Of a stretch of DNA of 64,000 nucleotides, positions 46,618 to 58,378 are shown in pieces. Numbering within the stretch: position 1 is the first letter of the stretch; each line of letters opens with the position of its first letter. The DNA lies in the NCBI RefSeq assembly GCF_001422645.1, contig NZ_LMLR01000011.1, positions 124,001-188,000 on the forward strand, in the 5' to 3' direction. Under the pieces are notes generated by a model. The model ran no database searches and was not told where the DNA came from. It worked only from the letters and a program-made list of their open reading frames with translations. The translations under genes and the position numbers were made by a program. This DNA comes from Arthrobacter sp. Leaf69 (lineage in GTDB: Bacteria; Actinomycetota; Actinomycetes; Actinomycetales; Micrococcaceae).

Positions 46618-48002
46618 CAGTTGCGGCCCGCCGCTGCGGTGCCGGTGTTCCTGGCGGGATCCGGTGCCTCGGGGAGCCAGCGGTACGGGGTGTTGAGTTT
46701 GCCGTAGAGGACGGTGGGGTGGCCCTTGAAGAACGTGGCCACCACCTTGCCGGGCAGTTCCCGGCCGGCGAACGGAGAGTTACGTCCCATGGTTGCCATC
46801 TTAGAAGGGTCCACGGTCCAGCGCGCAGCCGGGTCCACGAGTGTGACGTTGGCGGGTTCGCCGGCGTCGAGCGGGCGGCCCTGGTCCTCCAGCCGGCCAA
46901 TCGCGGCCGGGGCGGTGGAGGTGACCCGGGCAAAGTCGGCCCAGCCCATCAGCCCGGTTTCGATCATGGTGTGCTGCACCACGGACAGTGCGGTTTCCAG
47001 GCCGGTCATGCCCATGGCGGCCTGGGCCCACTCGCATTCCTTGTGCTCGCTGGGGTGCGGGGCGTGGTCGGTGCCGACGACGTCGATGGTGCCGTCAGCC
47101 AGCGCGGCGCGCAGGGCCTGGACGTCGGCGTCGGTGCGTAGCGGCGGGTTGACCTTGTAGACGGGGTCGTAGCTGCGGGCGAGTTCGTCGGTGAGCCAGA
47201 GGTGGTGCGGCGTGACCTCGGCCGTGACGTTGACGCCGCGGGATTTGGCCCAGCGGATGATCTCCACGGATCCTGCGGTGGAGACGTGGCAGACGTGCAG
47301 CCGCGAGCCGACGTGCTGGGCGAGCAGCACATCGCGGGCGATAATGCTTTCCTCGGCGACGGCGGGCCAGCCGGTGAGGCCGAGGACGGCAGAGACTTCG
47401 CCTTCGTTCATCTGCGCGCCGGCGGTGAGCCGGGGTTCCTGCGCGTGCTGGGCCACCACGCCGTCGAACGCCTTGACGTATTCCAGCGCGCGGCGCATGA
47501 GCACGGGGTCGTGGACGCAGATGCCGTCGTCGGAGAACACCCGCACGTGGGCGCGGGAGTCCGCCATGGCACCGAGTTCGGCCAGCTGCTCCCCCGCCAG
47601 GCCGACGGTGACGGCGCCCACCGGGCGGACGTCCACCCAGCCGGCGGTTCGGCCCAGGGTGAGGACCTGTTCGACGACGCCGGCGGTGTCCGCGACCGGG
47701 GTGCTGTTGGCCATCGCGTGCACGGCCGTGTAGCCGCCCAGGGCCGCGGCGCGGGTGCCGGTCTCGACCGTTTCGGCGTCTTCGCGGCCGGGTTCACGCA
47801 GGTGGGTGTGGATGTCCACCATGCCGGGCAGGGCGACGAGCCCGGCGGCCTCAATGACTGTTGCGCCGTCGGCGGACAGGTTCTGCCCGCGTTCAGCGAT
47901 GATCCCGTCGCGGATCAAAAGGTCCTCGGGGGCCCCGCCGAGGATGGCGGCGCCGCGGATCAGGTAGGCGCCGGTGCCTGCGTCCTGTTGCTGTGATGCC
48001 AT
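46617..48002 (-). CDS. pyrC: Dihydroorotase
   Basis: PyrC (461 residues) is a type I (long) dihydroorotase. Metal ligands: DIHTHLREPG (two His), HVCHVSTAGS and EVTPHHLWLTDE (His), DVVGTDHAPHPSEHKE (Asp). The Arg and Asn substrate residues are in place. It is linked to pyrB by a one-base overlap and to the PH-like gene by another. Confidence 0.96.
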   Translation of the reverse strand: MASQQQDAGTGAYLIRGAAILGGAPEDLLIRDGIIAERGQNLSADGATVIEAAGLVALPGMVDIHTHLREPGREDAETVETGTRAAALGGYTAVHAMANSTPVADTAGVVEQVLTLGRTAGWVDVRPVGAVTVGLAGEQLAELGAMADSRAHVRVFSDDGICVHDPVLMRRALEYVKAFDGVVAQHAQEPRLTAGAQMNEGEVSAVLGLTGWPAVAEESIIARDVLLAQHVGSRLHVCHVSTAGSVEIIRWAKSRGVNVTAEVTPHHLWLTDELARSYDPVYKVNPPLRTDADVQALRAALADGTIDVVGTDHAPHPSEHKECEWAQAAMGMTGLETALSVVQHTMIETGLMGWADFARVTSTAPAAIGRLEDQGRPLDAGEPANVTLVDPAARWTVDPSKMATMGRNSPFAGRELPGKVVATFFKGHPTVLYGKLNTPYRWLPEAPDPARNTGTAAAGRN

Positions 48003-49045
48003 TAGTGGCTCTCCTTGGGGGCATGGGCGGAGGTGTTCTCTGCGGTGTGGAATCGGGTGTTGTCGGCGTGGCCCGCCGGTTCGCGGGTATCGCCGGAGAG
48101 CAGCAGGTAGAGGGCCGCCATCCGGATGGACACACCGTTGCGGACCTGTGCCAGCACCGTGGAGCGCGGCGAATCGGCCGCGGCGGAAGAAATCTCCAGG
48201 CCGCGGTTCATCGGCCCGGGGTGCATGATGATCGTGTCCTTCAGGCCCAGGCCGTCCAGGGCACGGAGCCTGTTGTCATCGAAGCCCCAGCGGCGGGAGT
48301 ATTCGCGCGTGGTCGGGAAGAAGGAGGCATTCATCCGTTCGCCCTGGACGCGCAGCATCATCATCGCGTCGACGCCCTTGGCGAGGGTCTCGTCGAGGTC
48401 GTAGCTGACAGTACACGGCCACTTTTCGACGCCGATCGGCAGCAGTGTCGGCGGGGCGACCAGGGTGACTTCGGCACCGAGGGTCCGCAGCAGCCAGACG
48501 TTGGAGCGGGCCACCCGGGAGTGCAGCACGTCCCCGGCGATCGCGACCCGCATCCCCGTGAGGTCCGCGCCCGCGGACGGGGTGCCTGCCAGCCTGGACC
48601 AGTGCCGGCGCATCGTGAAGGCATCCAGCAGCGCCTGGGTGGGGTGTTCGTGGGTGCCGTCGCCGGCGTTGATGACGGCGGCGTCGATCCAGTCCGTGGC
48701 GGCGAGCCGGTGCGGGGCGCCGGAGGCCCAGTGCCGGATGACAACGGCGTCGGCCCCCATCGCGGAGAGCGTCTGGGCCGTGTCTTTCAGGGATTCGCCC
48801 TTGGAGACCGAGGAGCCCTTCGCCGCGAAGTTGATGACGTCGGCGGAGAGCCGTTTAGCGGCGGCCTCGAAGGAGATCCGGGTGCGTGTGGAGTCCTCGA
48901 AGAACAGGTTGACCACCGTGCGGCCGCGCAGCGTGGGTAGTTTCTTGACCTCACGCTCTCCCACGGCCGCCATTTCCTCGGCGGTGTCGAGGATGCGGAC
49001 GGCGTTGGACAGGCTCAGGTCTTCCGTGGACAGCAAGTGCCTCAT
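48002..49045 (-). CDS. pyrB: Aspartate carbamoyltransferase catalytic subunit
   Basis: PyrB (347 residues) condenses carbamoyl phosphate with aspartate. The carbamoyl phosphate site is [34 protein letters not shown] and [10 protein letters not shown] (80s-loop and aspartate regions) are present. A C-terminal tail of about 30 residues rich in His, Thr and Asn (after LYLLLSG) extends beyond the usual fold. No pyrI regulatory gene is seen, in keeping with the actinobacterial form. ATG overlaps the pyrR stop by 4 bases. Confidence 0.96.
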   Translation of the reverse strand: MRHLLSTEDLSLSNAVRILDTAEEMAAVGEREVKKLPTLRGRTVVNLFFEDSTRTRISFEAAAKRLSADVINFAAKGSSVSKGESLKDTAQTLSAMGADAVVIRHWASGAPHRLAATDWIDAAVINAGDGTHEHPTQALLDAFTMRRHWSRLAGTPSAGADLTGMRVAIAGDVLHSRVARSNVWLLRTLGAEVTLVAPPTLLPIGVEKWPCTVSYDLDETLAKGVDAMMMLRVQGERMNASFFPTTREYSRRWGFDDNRLRALDGLGLKDTIIMHPGPMNRGLEISSAAADSPRSTVLAQVRNGVSIRMAALYLLLSGDTREPAGHADNTRFHTAENTSAHAPKESH

Positions 49046-49641
49046 GCGGTGGCCTCAATGACCACTTCATTGACGGGCACGCCGTCCACCGCGTCGGTTT
49101 CAGCGAGCCGGACCCGGACTTTCTCGGCGGAGGATGTGGGGAGGTTCTTGCCGACGTGGTCGGCGCGGATGGGCAGTTCCCGGTGGCCGCGGTCGATCAG
49201 CACCGCGAGGCGGACGATGCGCGGCCGGCCCAGGTCGATGATGGCGTCCAAGGCGGCCCGGATGGTCCGGCCCGAATACAGGACGTCGTCGATCAGCACC
49301 ACGACTTTGTTGTCGATGCCGGTGCGCGGCAGCTGGGTGGGGTACGGCGGGCGCATGGCCTGGTGCGAGAGATCGTCGCGGAACATGGTCACATCCAGCT
49401 GGCCGACGATCGCGGCGGGGTCCACGGTGGGATCGGCGGCGGCAATTTTGGCGGCGAGCCGGACGGCGAGGGGGTAGCCCCTGCGCGGGATGCCCAGCAG
49501 GACCAGGTCCTGGGAGCCTTTGTTGGACTCGAGGATCTCATGGGCGATACGAGTGAGTGCACGGTCGATGTCCGCCTGGCTGAGTACCACTCGGGTGAGT
49601 ACAACCTTGGCTGGAACCGGTGCTTCTGGAACAGAAGTCAA
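49042..49641 (-). CDS. pyrR: Bifunctional pyr operon regulator/uracil phosphoribosyltransferase PyrR
   Basis: PyrR (199 residues) senses UMP/UTP and binds pyr mRNA; many also have weak uracil phosphoribosyltransferase activity. The PRPP-binding motif is [21 protein letters not shown], with the family start [20 protein letters not shown] and [17 protein letters not shown]. The TTG start at 49641 has GGGGAG 7 bases upstream. An earlier in-frame GTG (49668) falls inside the likely PyrR-binding hairpin and has no binding site. First gene of pyrR-pyrB-pyrC-X-carA-carB-pyrF. Confidence 0.95.
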   Translation of the reverse strand: MTSVPEAPVPAKVVLTRVVLSQADIDRALTRIAHEILESNKGSQDLVLLGIPRRGYPLAVRLAAKIAAADPTVDPAAIVGQLDVTMFRDDLSHQAMRPPYPTQLPRTGIDNKVVVLIDDVLYSGRTIRAALDAIIDLGRPRIVRLAVLIDRGHRELPIRADHVGKNLPTSSAEKVRVRLAETDAVDGVPVNEVVIEATA

Positions 49642-49654
49642 CGCTCGTCTCCCC

Positions 49655-49677
49655 TTTCCCCGCCTCACGGGACGGAA
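49655..49677 (-). promoter_or_regulatory. Probable PyrR-binding hairpin in the pyr mRNA
   Basis: On the minus strand TCCCGTGAGGC (49672-49662) matches the PyrR binding-loop pattern TCCnGnGAGGY of Gram-positives. TTCC and GGAA flank it as a lower stem. The pyrR ribosome binding site GGGGAG (49654-49649) follows at once, so bound PyrR could block translation; no terminator is seen, which fits translational repression rather than attenuation. Confidence 0.72.
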
Positions 49678-49777
49678 TTAAAAAAGGATTGTTTGCCCTC
49701 TCAAATTACCACAGCGGGGAGAGCGTCCCGGCGGCGCCGGCATGCGTTTAAGCTCACACGGACATAGGCTCGAGTCC

Positions 49778-51043
49778 ATGACGACGAACGAGCCGCGGCC
49801 GGGACAGGATCACCTCGGCTACTCCCCCGGCCAGCGGCCGCTGCCGCAGCAGGCCAACCCTTCGTGGCTGGGGCATGTCCACCCGGAGTACTACCGGCAG
49901 GCGCCGCCCAACGACACGGGCCGGTTCCCGCCGGTCCTTCCGCCGGGCCCTCCTGCGGTCCGCCGCGGCCGCAGTTCCGCGGGGGCATCGGGGCTGGTGC
50001 TGGCCGGCGGATTCCTTGCGTTCCTCAGCCTCTTCCTGGTCCTCCCCTTCCTCCTGGGCAGCACCGGAATCCCCGGATTCGTCATCGGTTTCATCGCCTC
50101 GCTCATCCCCTTGGGGACTGTGCTGCTGACGGTGCGCTTCATTGACCGCTGGGAACCCGAGCCGCGGCCGCTGCTGCTGTTCGCGTTCGTCTGGGGAGCC
50201 GTGGTCTCAATTGCTGTGACCATGCTCCTGCAGCCCTACTTCTCGCTCGTGGCGGGGCCTGCTTCGGGGCTGGACTATACAACGTTCGCCGTCACGGTCC
50301 AGGCGCCGGTGGTGGAGGAATTCGCCAAGTCGCTGGGGCTGCTGTTGCTCCTGCTCTTCGCCCGGAAACACTTCGACGGGCCGGTGGACGGGGTGGTGTT
50401 CGCGTTCACCATCGCGGCCGGCTTCGCGTTCACCGAGAACATCCTCTACTTCGGCCGAGCGATCGCCGAGTCCAGCGACCCCGGCACGGAGCTGGTGGTG
50501 GTGTTCTTCCTCCGCGGTGTGATGTCACCGTTCGCGCACGCCATCTTCACGGGCACCACCGGGCTGATCATGGGCCTCGCCGCGCGCCACTGGCACAACG
50601 GGCTGTCCGTGCTGGCGTTCTTCGTCGGCCTGATCCCCGCGATGCTGCTGCACAGCGCATGGAACAGCATGGGTACGGACTTCCTGGCCCAGTACATCCT
50701 GGTGCAGGTGCCGATCTTCCTGCTGGCGGTCCTGGTGATCGTGCTGCTGCGGGTCGCGGAGCGCCGGCTCACCCGCCAGCGGCTCAAAGAGTATGCGGCG
50801 GCGGGCTGGTTCACCGCCGCCGAGGTGGACATGCTGGCCACCAGCGCCGGCCGCCGCTCGGCCCTGCGCTGGGCCGACTCCATTGGCCGGGGTCCGCAGA
50901 TGAAGGCCTTCCTCCACGCCGCCACCCAGCTCGCGTTCACCCGGCAGCGGATCCTCAGCGGCCGGGACGTGCTGGTGCACCAGCTCGATGAGCGGGACCA
51001 GCTTGCCGGGATCGCCGCCCTCCGGTCCGCCGTCGTCGGCTGA
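49778..51043 (+). CDS. PrsW family intramembrane metalloprotease
   Basis: The 421-residue protein has a Pro-rich cytoplasmic N-terminus (about 1-70), at least seven membrane segments (about 75-330), and a soluble C-terminus. PrsW motifs are visible: VVEEFAKSLG (Glu pair), AFTENILYFG (Glu/Asn), SPFAHAIFTGTTG and LLHSAWNS (His). In Bacillus PrsW cuts the anti-sigma factor RsiW; here no anti-sigma gene is adjacent and the substrate is unknown. ATG 49778 is preferred to an ATG 36 bases earlier because it starts the usual Thr/Pro-rich N-terminus; neither has a strong binding site. It is divergent from the pyr operon and ends at a bidirectional terminator. Confidence 0.87.
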   Translation: MTTNEPRPGQDHLGYSPGQRPLPQQANPSWLGHVHPEYYRQAPPNDTGRFPPVLPPGPPAVRRGRSSAGASGLVLAGGFLAFLSLFLVLPFLLGSTGIPGFVIGFIASLIPLGTVLLTVRFIDRWEPEPRPLLLFAFVWGAVVSIAVTMLLQPYFSLVAGPASGLDYTTFAVTVQAPVVEEFAKSLGLLLLLLFARKHFDGPVDGVVFAFTIAAGFAFTENILYFGRAIAESSDPGTELVVVFFLRGVMSPFAHAIFTGTTGLIMGLAARHWHNGLSVLAFFVGLIPAMLLHSAWNSMGTDFLAQYILVQVPIFLLAVLVIVLLRVAERRLTRQRLKEYAAAGWFTAAEVDMLATSAGRRSALRWADSIGRGPQMKAFLHAATQLAFTRQRILSGRDVLVHQLDERDQLAGIAALRSAVVG

Positions 51044-51056
51044 CAGGAAACGAAAG

Positions 51057-51089
51057 AACCCCGCCCAGGATGACCCGGGCGGGGTTTTT
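51057..51089. terminator. Bidirectional terminator between PrsW gene and nusB
   Basis: AACCCCGCCC pairs with GGGCGGGGTT over a 10-base loop, followed by TTTTT; on the other strand the run after the stem is GGTTCTTTCG. It serves the convergent genes. Confidence 0.85.
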
Positions 51090-51103
51090 CGGAATGTGGC
51101 AGG

Positions 51104-51514
51104 TCAGGCGAGCAGCGAAGGCTTCAGCTGCTGCAGGCGGCCCAGCAGGCCGTTAATGAACTGCGGCGACTCGTCCGTTGAGAGGGTCTTGGCAAGCGCC
51201 ACGGCCTCGCTGACGGCAACACCGTCGGGGACGTCGTCGTTGTAGAGCAGTTCCCAGGTGCCGATCCGCAGGATGATGCGGTCCACGGACGGCATCCGCT
51301 CCAGCGTCCAGCCCTGCGAGTAGGTTTCGAGGAACTCGTCGATCGCCACCTGGTGGGAGACGACGCCCTCCACGATTTCGAGGGTGTACGGGTTGACGAT
51401 CTGGTCCGTCTGCTCGCGGCGGGACTTCAGTACATCGAACGCCGAGACGGAACGCTGTTCCGCCTCGAAGAGAACATCCAGGGCCCGGTTACGGGCCTTA
51501 CCGCGTGCACTCAC
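51104..51514 (-). CDS. nusB: Transcription antitermination factor NusB
   Basis: NusB (136 residues) joins the rRNA antitermination complex with S10. The fold opens MSARGKARNRALDVLFEAEQRS and closes DVPDGVAVSEAVALAKTLSTDESPQFINGLLGRL, both conserved. The GTG start overlaps the efp stop by one base (TAGTG), so it is coupled to efp. It ends the long aro-efp-nusB run. Confidence 0.96.
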   Translation of the reverse strand: MSARGKARNRALDVLFEAEQRSVSAFDVLKSRREQTDQIVNPYTLEIVEGVVSHQVAIDEFLETYSQGWTLERMPSVDRIILRIGTWELLYNDDVPDGVAVSEAVALAKTLSTDESPQFINGLLGRLQQLKPSLLA

Positions 51515-52077
51515 TAGTCGTTGACCCGGCCGAGGTAGCTGCCGTCGCGGGTGTCGACCTTGACCTTGGTGTTGTTCTCGACGAACAGCGGCACCTGGAT
51601 CTCGTAGCCGGTTTCAAGCGTGGCGGGCTTGGTGCCGGCCGAGGAGCGGTCGCCCTGCAGGCCCGGCTCCGTGTAGGTGATTTCGAGCACAACGCTCGGG
51701 GGGAGCTCGATGTAGAGGGGGTTGCCCTCGTGGATGGCGATGTTGACCATCTGGTTTTCGAGCATGAAGTTGGTGGCGTCGCCGACGGTTGCACCCGGAA
51801 CGGTGAGCTGGTCGAAGTCGGTGGTGTCCATGAACACGAAGTCCGCGCCGTCCTGGTACAGGTACTGGTAGTCGCGGCGGTCAACCGTTGCGGTCTCGAT
51901 CTTGAGTCCGGCGTTGAAGGTCTTGTCGACCACCTTGCCGGACATCACGTTGCGCATCTTGGTGCGCACGAACGCGCCTCCCTTGCCGGGCTTGACGTGC
52001 TGGAACTCGATGATGTTCCAGAGCTGGCCCTCAAGCTTAAGGACGGTTCCGTTCTTGATGTCGTTAGTGGTTGCCAC
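51514..52077 (-). CDS. efp: Elongation factor P
   Basis: EF-P (187 residues) rescues ribosomes stalled on polyproline. Its three beta-barrel domains are complete; the tip loop reads [14 protein letters not shown], with Lys at the position modified in other bacteria. No epmA/epmB genes are seen nearby, in line with actinobacteria using an unmodified Lys and Pro-rich loop. It lies 180 bases downstream of the TPR gene, so it may have its own promoter. Confidence 0.97.
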   Translation of the reverse strand: MATTNDIKNGTVLKLEGQLWNIIEFQHVKPGKGGAFVRTKMRNVMSGKVVDKTFNAGLKIETATVDRRDYQYLYQDGADFVFMDTTDFDQLTVPGATVGDATNFMLENQMVNIAIHEGNPLYIELPPSVVLEITYTEPGLQGDRSSAGTKPATLETGYEIQVPLFVENNTKVKVDTRDGSYLGRVND

Positions 52078-52257
52078 TGTATCCTCTTGGTTTCGTTTCT
52101 AGCTGCCTAGGTCTGCCAGCCGGTTATGCCAGGCAAGCAGGCCGAATGGCTGCCAGCGCGTATTTATCAAAAATCCAAAAACCATTCTACCGGGTTTGCG
52201 CCCCGGCTGCCGGACGCACCGGTCCGGAGCCACCAACGCCCCTCAGGCGGCCCGGCT

Positions 52258-52775
52258 TCAGGAGGCGAGATCCAGCACGTCCCGGGCGCGCTGCAGCGCC
52301 ACGGTGGAGGCGTAGATCAGTGCCGCGTCGGCGGAGCCGGCAACCCTGAGGTCGAGTGCCTTGGCGAAGGACTCGACGGCGGCGGCGATGTTTCCGCTGG
52401 CGAAGTAGGCCCGGCCGAGGTGCTGGCGGACGGCGGCCTCGTCCGGTGTGCCGTGGGTCTCCGCCAGCAGTTGGCGGAACAGTTCAACCGCCCGGTCCAG
52501 GCGGTTGGAAACCCGCAGGACGTCTGCTTCGAATATGCGCAGGCGCAGCGAGGAGGGATCGTTGTACCGGGCCTCTGCGAGCAGTTCGGCGGCCTCGGCG
52601 GGGTGTCCTTCGACGAGGCGGACGAGGATAAGGTCGCCGGGGTCGGTCGAGTCTGCCAGCGCCGCGGCGCAGGTCTCCTCGTTGACGATCTGGGGTACCA
52701 GGCTGTCCGGGTTGATCTTGATCCCCGGGAAGCCTGCATCCGGCCAGTCGCTGGTGCCGCCTGGGACAAAGGCCA

Positions 52776-52776
<1 letters not shown>
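52258..52776 (-). CDS. Tetratricopeptide-repeat-like protein downstream of aroB
   Basis: This 172-residue protein is soluble and helical. An N-terminal segment MAFVPGGTSDWPDAGFPGIKI is followed by about three TPR-like repeats, clearest in DLILVRLVEGHPAEAAELLAEA, RLDRAVELFRQLLAETHGTPDEAAVRQHLGRAYFASGNIAAAVESFAKAL. I do not recognise a named function. Its ATG overlaps the aroB stop by one base (TGATG), so it is translated with aroB. A longer in-frame extension upstream is excluded because it lies within aroB. Confidence 0.8.
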
Positions 52777-54486
<1,710 letters not shown>

Positions 54487-54487
<1 letters not shown>

Positions 54488-55686
54488 TACTGGCCGATCG
54501 AGTCCAGGGACGCCGGAATGTTGTCCAGATAACCCTTGATGTTGCGGGCGGTTTCCTGCACGGAATCGCCGCCGAACTTTTCCGTCACGGCCTCGGCCAG
54601 GACCAGCGCCACCATGGCCTCGGCGACCACTCCGGCGGCGGGGACCGCGCAGACATCGGAGCGCTGGTGGTGGGCCTTGGCGGCTTCTCCTGTACTGACA
54701 TCAACGGTCTTGAGTGCGCGGGGCACGGTGGCGATCGGTTTCATTGCGGCGCGGACGCGGAGCACGTCGCCGATACTCATGCCGCCTTCGATGCCGCCGG
54801 CGCGGTTGGACGTTCGGATAATCCTGCCGTCGGCGTCCTTGACGATCTCGTCATGGGCGGCGGAGCCGCGGCGGGACGCGGTGAGGAAGCCGTCGCCCAC
54901 TTCGACGCCCTTGATGGCCTGGATACCCATCAGCGCGGCCGCCAGCCGTGAATCGAGGCGGCGGTCCCAGTGCACGTAGCTGCCGAGTCCCGGCGGAAGC
55001 CCGTAGGCGAGGACCTCGACCACACCGCCCAGGGTTTCGCCTTCCTTGTGCGCGACGTCCACCTCGGCGACCATGGCGTCGGAGGTTTCCCGGTCGAAGC
55101 AGCGCAGCGGATCGGCGTCGAGGGCCAGGACGTTGGACGGGACCGGCAGCGGGCGGCCTTCCGGGACCGCGGTGCTGGCGATCGAGACGGTGTGGGAGAC
55201 GAGCTCGATGCCGAGCTGCTTGAGGAAGGCGGAGGCGACCGTGCCGAGGGCCACGCGTGTGGCTGTTTCGCGGGCGCTGGCACGCTCCAGCACGGGGCGG
55301 GCCTCGTCAAAGCCGTACTTTTGCATACCGGTGAAGTCCGCGTGGCCGGGCCGGGGGCGGGTCAGGGGGGCGTTGCGGGCCTGGTCGGCGAGGATTTCCG
55401 GGTCCACGGGATCGGCAGACATGATCTGCTCCCACTTGGGCCATTCGGTGTTGCCGACCTGGATGGCGACGGGGCCGCCCTGGGTGATGCCGTGGCGGAC
55501 GCCGCCGAGGATCGTAACCACGTCCTGCTCGAACTTCATCCGCGCGCCGCGGCCGTAGCCGAGCCGGCGGCGGGCCAGCGAATCGGCAATCTGGGCGCTG
55601 GTGAGCTCAACACCGGCGGGCACGCCTTCAATAATTCCGACCAGGGCCGGGCCATGGGATTCTCCGGCAGTCAACCAACGCAACAT
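54487..55686 (-). CDS. aroC: Chorismate synthase
   Basis: AroC (399 residues) makes chorismate from EPSP with reduced FMN. The start [25 protein letters not shown] and the signatures [27 protein letters not shown] and [14 protein letters not shown] are intact. I use ATG 55686 because AGGA lies 8 bases upstream; ATG 55695 would have the site touching it. Next gene upstream is aroE, 26 bases away. Confidence 0.97.
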
Positions 55687-55712
55687 AAAATCCATCCTGC
55701 CATGTAAGGCGG

Positions 55713-56636
55713 TTAGAACACCCGCCGGGGCGCCCCGACTGCGTCACACATCACATCTATGACGTCGGCCGGCATTGCCTCACCCAGGCCGCTGAAGTGG
55801 CGGACCTGTTCCACGGCCTGGTAGATGAGCATCTCCAGCCCGGGGACCACGGTGCCGCCCGCTTCCTGCCAGGCTGCGGCGATCTGGCTGGGCCAGGGAT
55901 CGTAGGCGACGTCCAGCAGCACACCGGGCCGGGCCGGGGCCGTTTGAGCGGACGACACGCCGGCGCGCTGTGCGAGCAGTCCCGCCAGCTCATCCGCGAG
56001 CGGGTCCGCGGCCCGGGGCGGCAGGGTGGAAATCACGACGTCGGCCCCGGCCAGGGCGGCGGCTGCCCCGCTGAGCGGGAGTACCCGGATGGCCAGGCCG
56101 ACGGCGGCAGCGGCCGTCTTGGCCTCTGCGGCGCGGCTGACATCGCGGACGTAGATTTCGGCGTAGGGCGCGCCCAGTTCCTTCAGGGCGGCGACGGCGG
56201 CCGCGGCGGTCCCGCCGCCGCCCAGGACGACGGCGGAGGGTGCTGACGCCGCGCCGGCGTGGCGCAGCGCGTTGACGATTCCTGCCACGTCGGTGTTGTA
56301 GCCGACCAGGCGGGTGGTCCCCGGATCCTCCCCCGCCTGCGGGGCCTCAAACGCGACGGTGTTCACCACGCCAAGGTCGCGGGCTACGCCGCGGACCTCG
56401 TCCACTTCGCGGACCATACCGGATTTCAGCGGCATGGTGACCGACAGCCCGCGCCAGCCTTGCCCCTGCCGGAGGTCCTCACGGACCCGTGCCATGAACG
56501 CCGGCAGCGCTTCCTCGGTCACGTCAACTGCCTCGTAGCCCAGTTCCACGCCCAGGTGGGCGTAGGCGGCCCGGTGCAGCGCCGGGGACTTCGAGTGGCT
56601 GATCGGGTGCCCGAGCACGGCGGCCCGGAGCGTCAT
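55713..56636 (-). CDS. aroE: Shikimate dehydrogenase
   Basis: AroE (307 residues) reduces 3-dehydroshikimate. The substrate site [24 protein letters not shown] and Lys/Asp-bearing [10 protein letters not shown] are clear; the NADP loop is [20 protein letters not shown]. It overlaps mltG's stop by 4 bases, so the aro genes share a transcript with the cell-wall gene mltG. Confidence 0.94.
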   Translation of the reverse strand: MTLRAAVLGHPISHSKSPALHRAAYAHLGVELGYEAVDVTEEALPAFMARVREDLRQGQGWRGLSVTMPLKSGMVREVDEVRGVARDLGVVNTVAFEAPQAGEDPGTTRLVGYNTDVAGIVNALRHAGAASAPSAVVLGGGGTAAAAVAALKELGAPYAEIYVRDVSRAAEAKTAAAAVGLAIRVLPLSGAAAALAGADVVISTLPPRAADPLADELAGLLAQRAGVSSAQTAPARPGVLLDVAYDPWPSQIAAAWQEAGGTVVPGLEMLIYQAVEQVRHFSGLGEAMPADVIDVMCDAVGAPRRVF

Positions 56637-58378
56637 ACGCAGCGTCCGGGGTTGGCCTCACACCACGCGTTGTACTTCGCGACATAGACGTTGTGTTCCG
56701 CCAGGGTCTTGGAGAACAAGGTCTCCTTGGTGTCCAGGTTGATGGTCACCCAGTAGAGGTATGCGTTCTTCTTGGGCTTGGCCGCCGCGTCGATGGCCGT
56801 CTTGCCCGGCGAGCCGATCGGCCCCACCGGCAATCCCTGATTGGCGTAGGTGTTGTACGGGTTGGACTTGTCGGCCTTCTGCTCCTCGTCAATGTGGAAG
56901 CTCTTGATGCCAAGCCCGTAGGTTACCGTGGCGTCGGACTGGATCAGCCCGTTCGTCTCAGTGTTGCTCGGCTTGAGGCGGTTGTAGATCGCGCCCGCCA
57001 CGTCGCCGTACTCGGCCTGGCCGCCCTCGGCCTGGACGATGCTGGCCACCGTGACCACGTCGTACTGCTTCGCGGGGTCCTTGACGCCCTGGGCCTTGAG
57101 CTCGTCCAGGGTGGTGGTCACCAGCTTCTGCAGCACGTCCTTGGCCGGCGTGCCGAGCGGGAACCGGTATTCGCCGGGGGCGAGGAAACCTTCGAGGTTC
57201 TTGGCCTTGGCCGGTACCCCGAACTGTGCAGGCGATTCATTGAGCGCCTCGAGTTCGGCGACCGGGACGCCGGTGCCCTCGGAGATGGCTTGGAGCGATT
57301 CGCCGACCCGGAGCCCGGCGCTTAGCGCAACGTACATGACCTTGTCCTGGCCCTTGTTCAGCAGCACGTCCACGGCGTCGGAATTCTTCATTTCGTTGCG
57401 CATGCTGAATTCGCCGGGGGCCAGGGCCCCTCCGGAAGCCACGAAATCCCGGAGGAAGGTGTCGGCGTTCGCCACAACATTCTTATCCTCGAGCTGGGTG
57501 GCCACGGACCTCGGCCCGGCGCCCTCCGGCACGGTGATGACCACCTCGCCGGTTCCGGGGCCGGGGTAATCCTCCAGCTTGTCACCGCCGAGGAGGGGCT
57601 TCAGGAACTGCGCGCCGACGGCGACCGCCACCACGAAGACCGACAGGGTCAGCAACAGCGCAAGAAAGCGGCGCCGACGCCGGACCTTTTTGGACGGGCC
57701 TTTGGACGTGCGGATGGGGGCACCTCCGGCCATCGCAACCTGGCCGTCGTCCTCGTGGTGATATTCAGCAGCGTGGCCGTCCGCCGGTTGATAGCCATAC
57801 TGGGCCTCGTCGGCAGGGTGGACGGCGTGGAAATCGGCGTCGTGCCGGGCGTCGTGGCCGGCCGGGATGTCGCCGTCGTGGGGCGCGGTGTCCTCACGGG
57901 CAGCTGCGCCGGCGTACTCGTGGACGGGTTCTTCAAATCGGGGTTCTTCATGCACTGGTTCTGCAGGCACGGGCGCTTCGGGGACCGGCGCGTAGGTGCG
58001 GGGCTCCTCGTGCACGGGCGCGTGCTCAGCTTCTTGAAACACCGGCTCTTCATGCTCGGGCTCTTCGTGCACAGGCTCTTCGGGGACTGGCTCTTCGTGC
58101 ACGGTGGGCGCTGCGGGAGGCAGATCAGGTGCGTCAGCGGGCTCGATCGGCTCCGGCCGGAACGCGGCTTCAGTGGCGGGGGCGGTGCCGCGCCCGGCGT
58201 CGGCGGCTGGCGCGGCCGGCGGGGCGTCCTCGCCCGTCTGGAAAGCCTGCGGCGGGATAACATCGTGACCCTGGGTCGCCTGGGACTTCTCCTGGGCCCT
58301 GATTTCTTTGCGCGTCAGCGGTCGGCCGGCGCCGCCGAAAGCATCACCGGAGGGGTCGTCACTATTGACCGGGCTCAC
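56633..58378 (-). CDS. mltG: Endolytic murein transglycosylase MltG (YceG family)
   Basis: The 581-residue protein has an unusually long cytoplasmic N-terminus (about 1-230), highly acidic with many EEPVHEEP repeats, one membrane segment (about 237-257, FLALLLTLSVFVVAVAVGAQF) and an extracytoplasmic YceG domain (about 280-570). The catalytic Glu is in VASIVQAEGGQAEYGDVAGAIYNRL. MltG cuts nascent glycan strands near the membrane and so sets strand length. GTG start; 17-base overlap with the end of ruvX suggests coupled translation. Confidence 0.94.
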   Translation of the reverse strand: MSPVNSDDPSGDAFGGAGRPLTRKEIRAQEKSQATQGHDVIPPQAFQTGEDAPPAAPAADAGRGTAPATEAAFRPEPIEPADAPDLPPAAPTVHEEPVPEEPVHEEPEHEEPVFQEAEHAPVHEEPRTYAPVPEAPVPAEPVHEEPRFEEPVHEYAGAAAREDTAPHDGDIPAGHDARHDADFHAVHPADEAQYGYQPADGHAAEYHHEDDGQVAMAGGAPIRTSKGPSKKVRRRRRFLALLLTLSVFVVAVAVGAQFLKPLLGGDKLEDYPGPGTGEVVITVPEGAGPRSVATQLEDKNVVANADTFLRDFVASGGALAPGEFSMRNEMKNSDAVDVLLNKGQDKVMYVALSAGLRVGESLQAISEGTGVPVAELEALNESPAQFGVPAKAKNLEGFLAPGEYRFPLGTPAKDVLQKLVTTTLDELKAQGVKDPAKQYDVVTVASIVQAEGGQAEYGDVAGAIYNRLKPSNTETNGLIQSDATVTYGLGIKSFHIDEEQKADKSNPYNTYANQGLPVGPIGSPGKTAIDAAAKPKKNAYLYWVTINLDTKETLFSKTLAEHNVYVAKYNAWCEANPGRCV

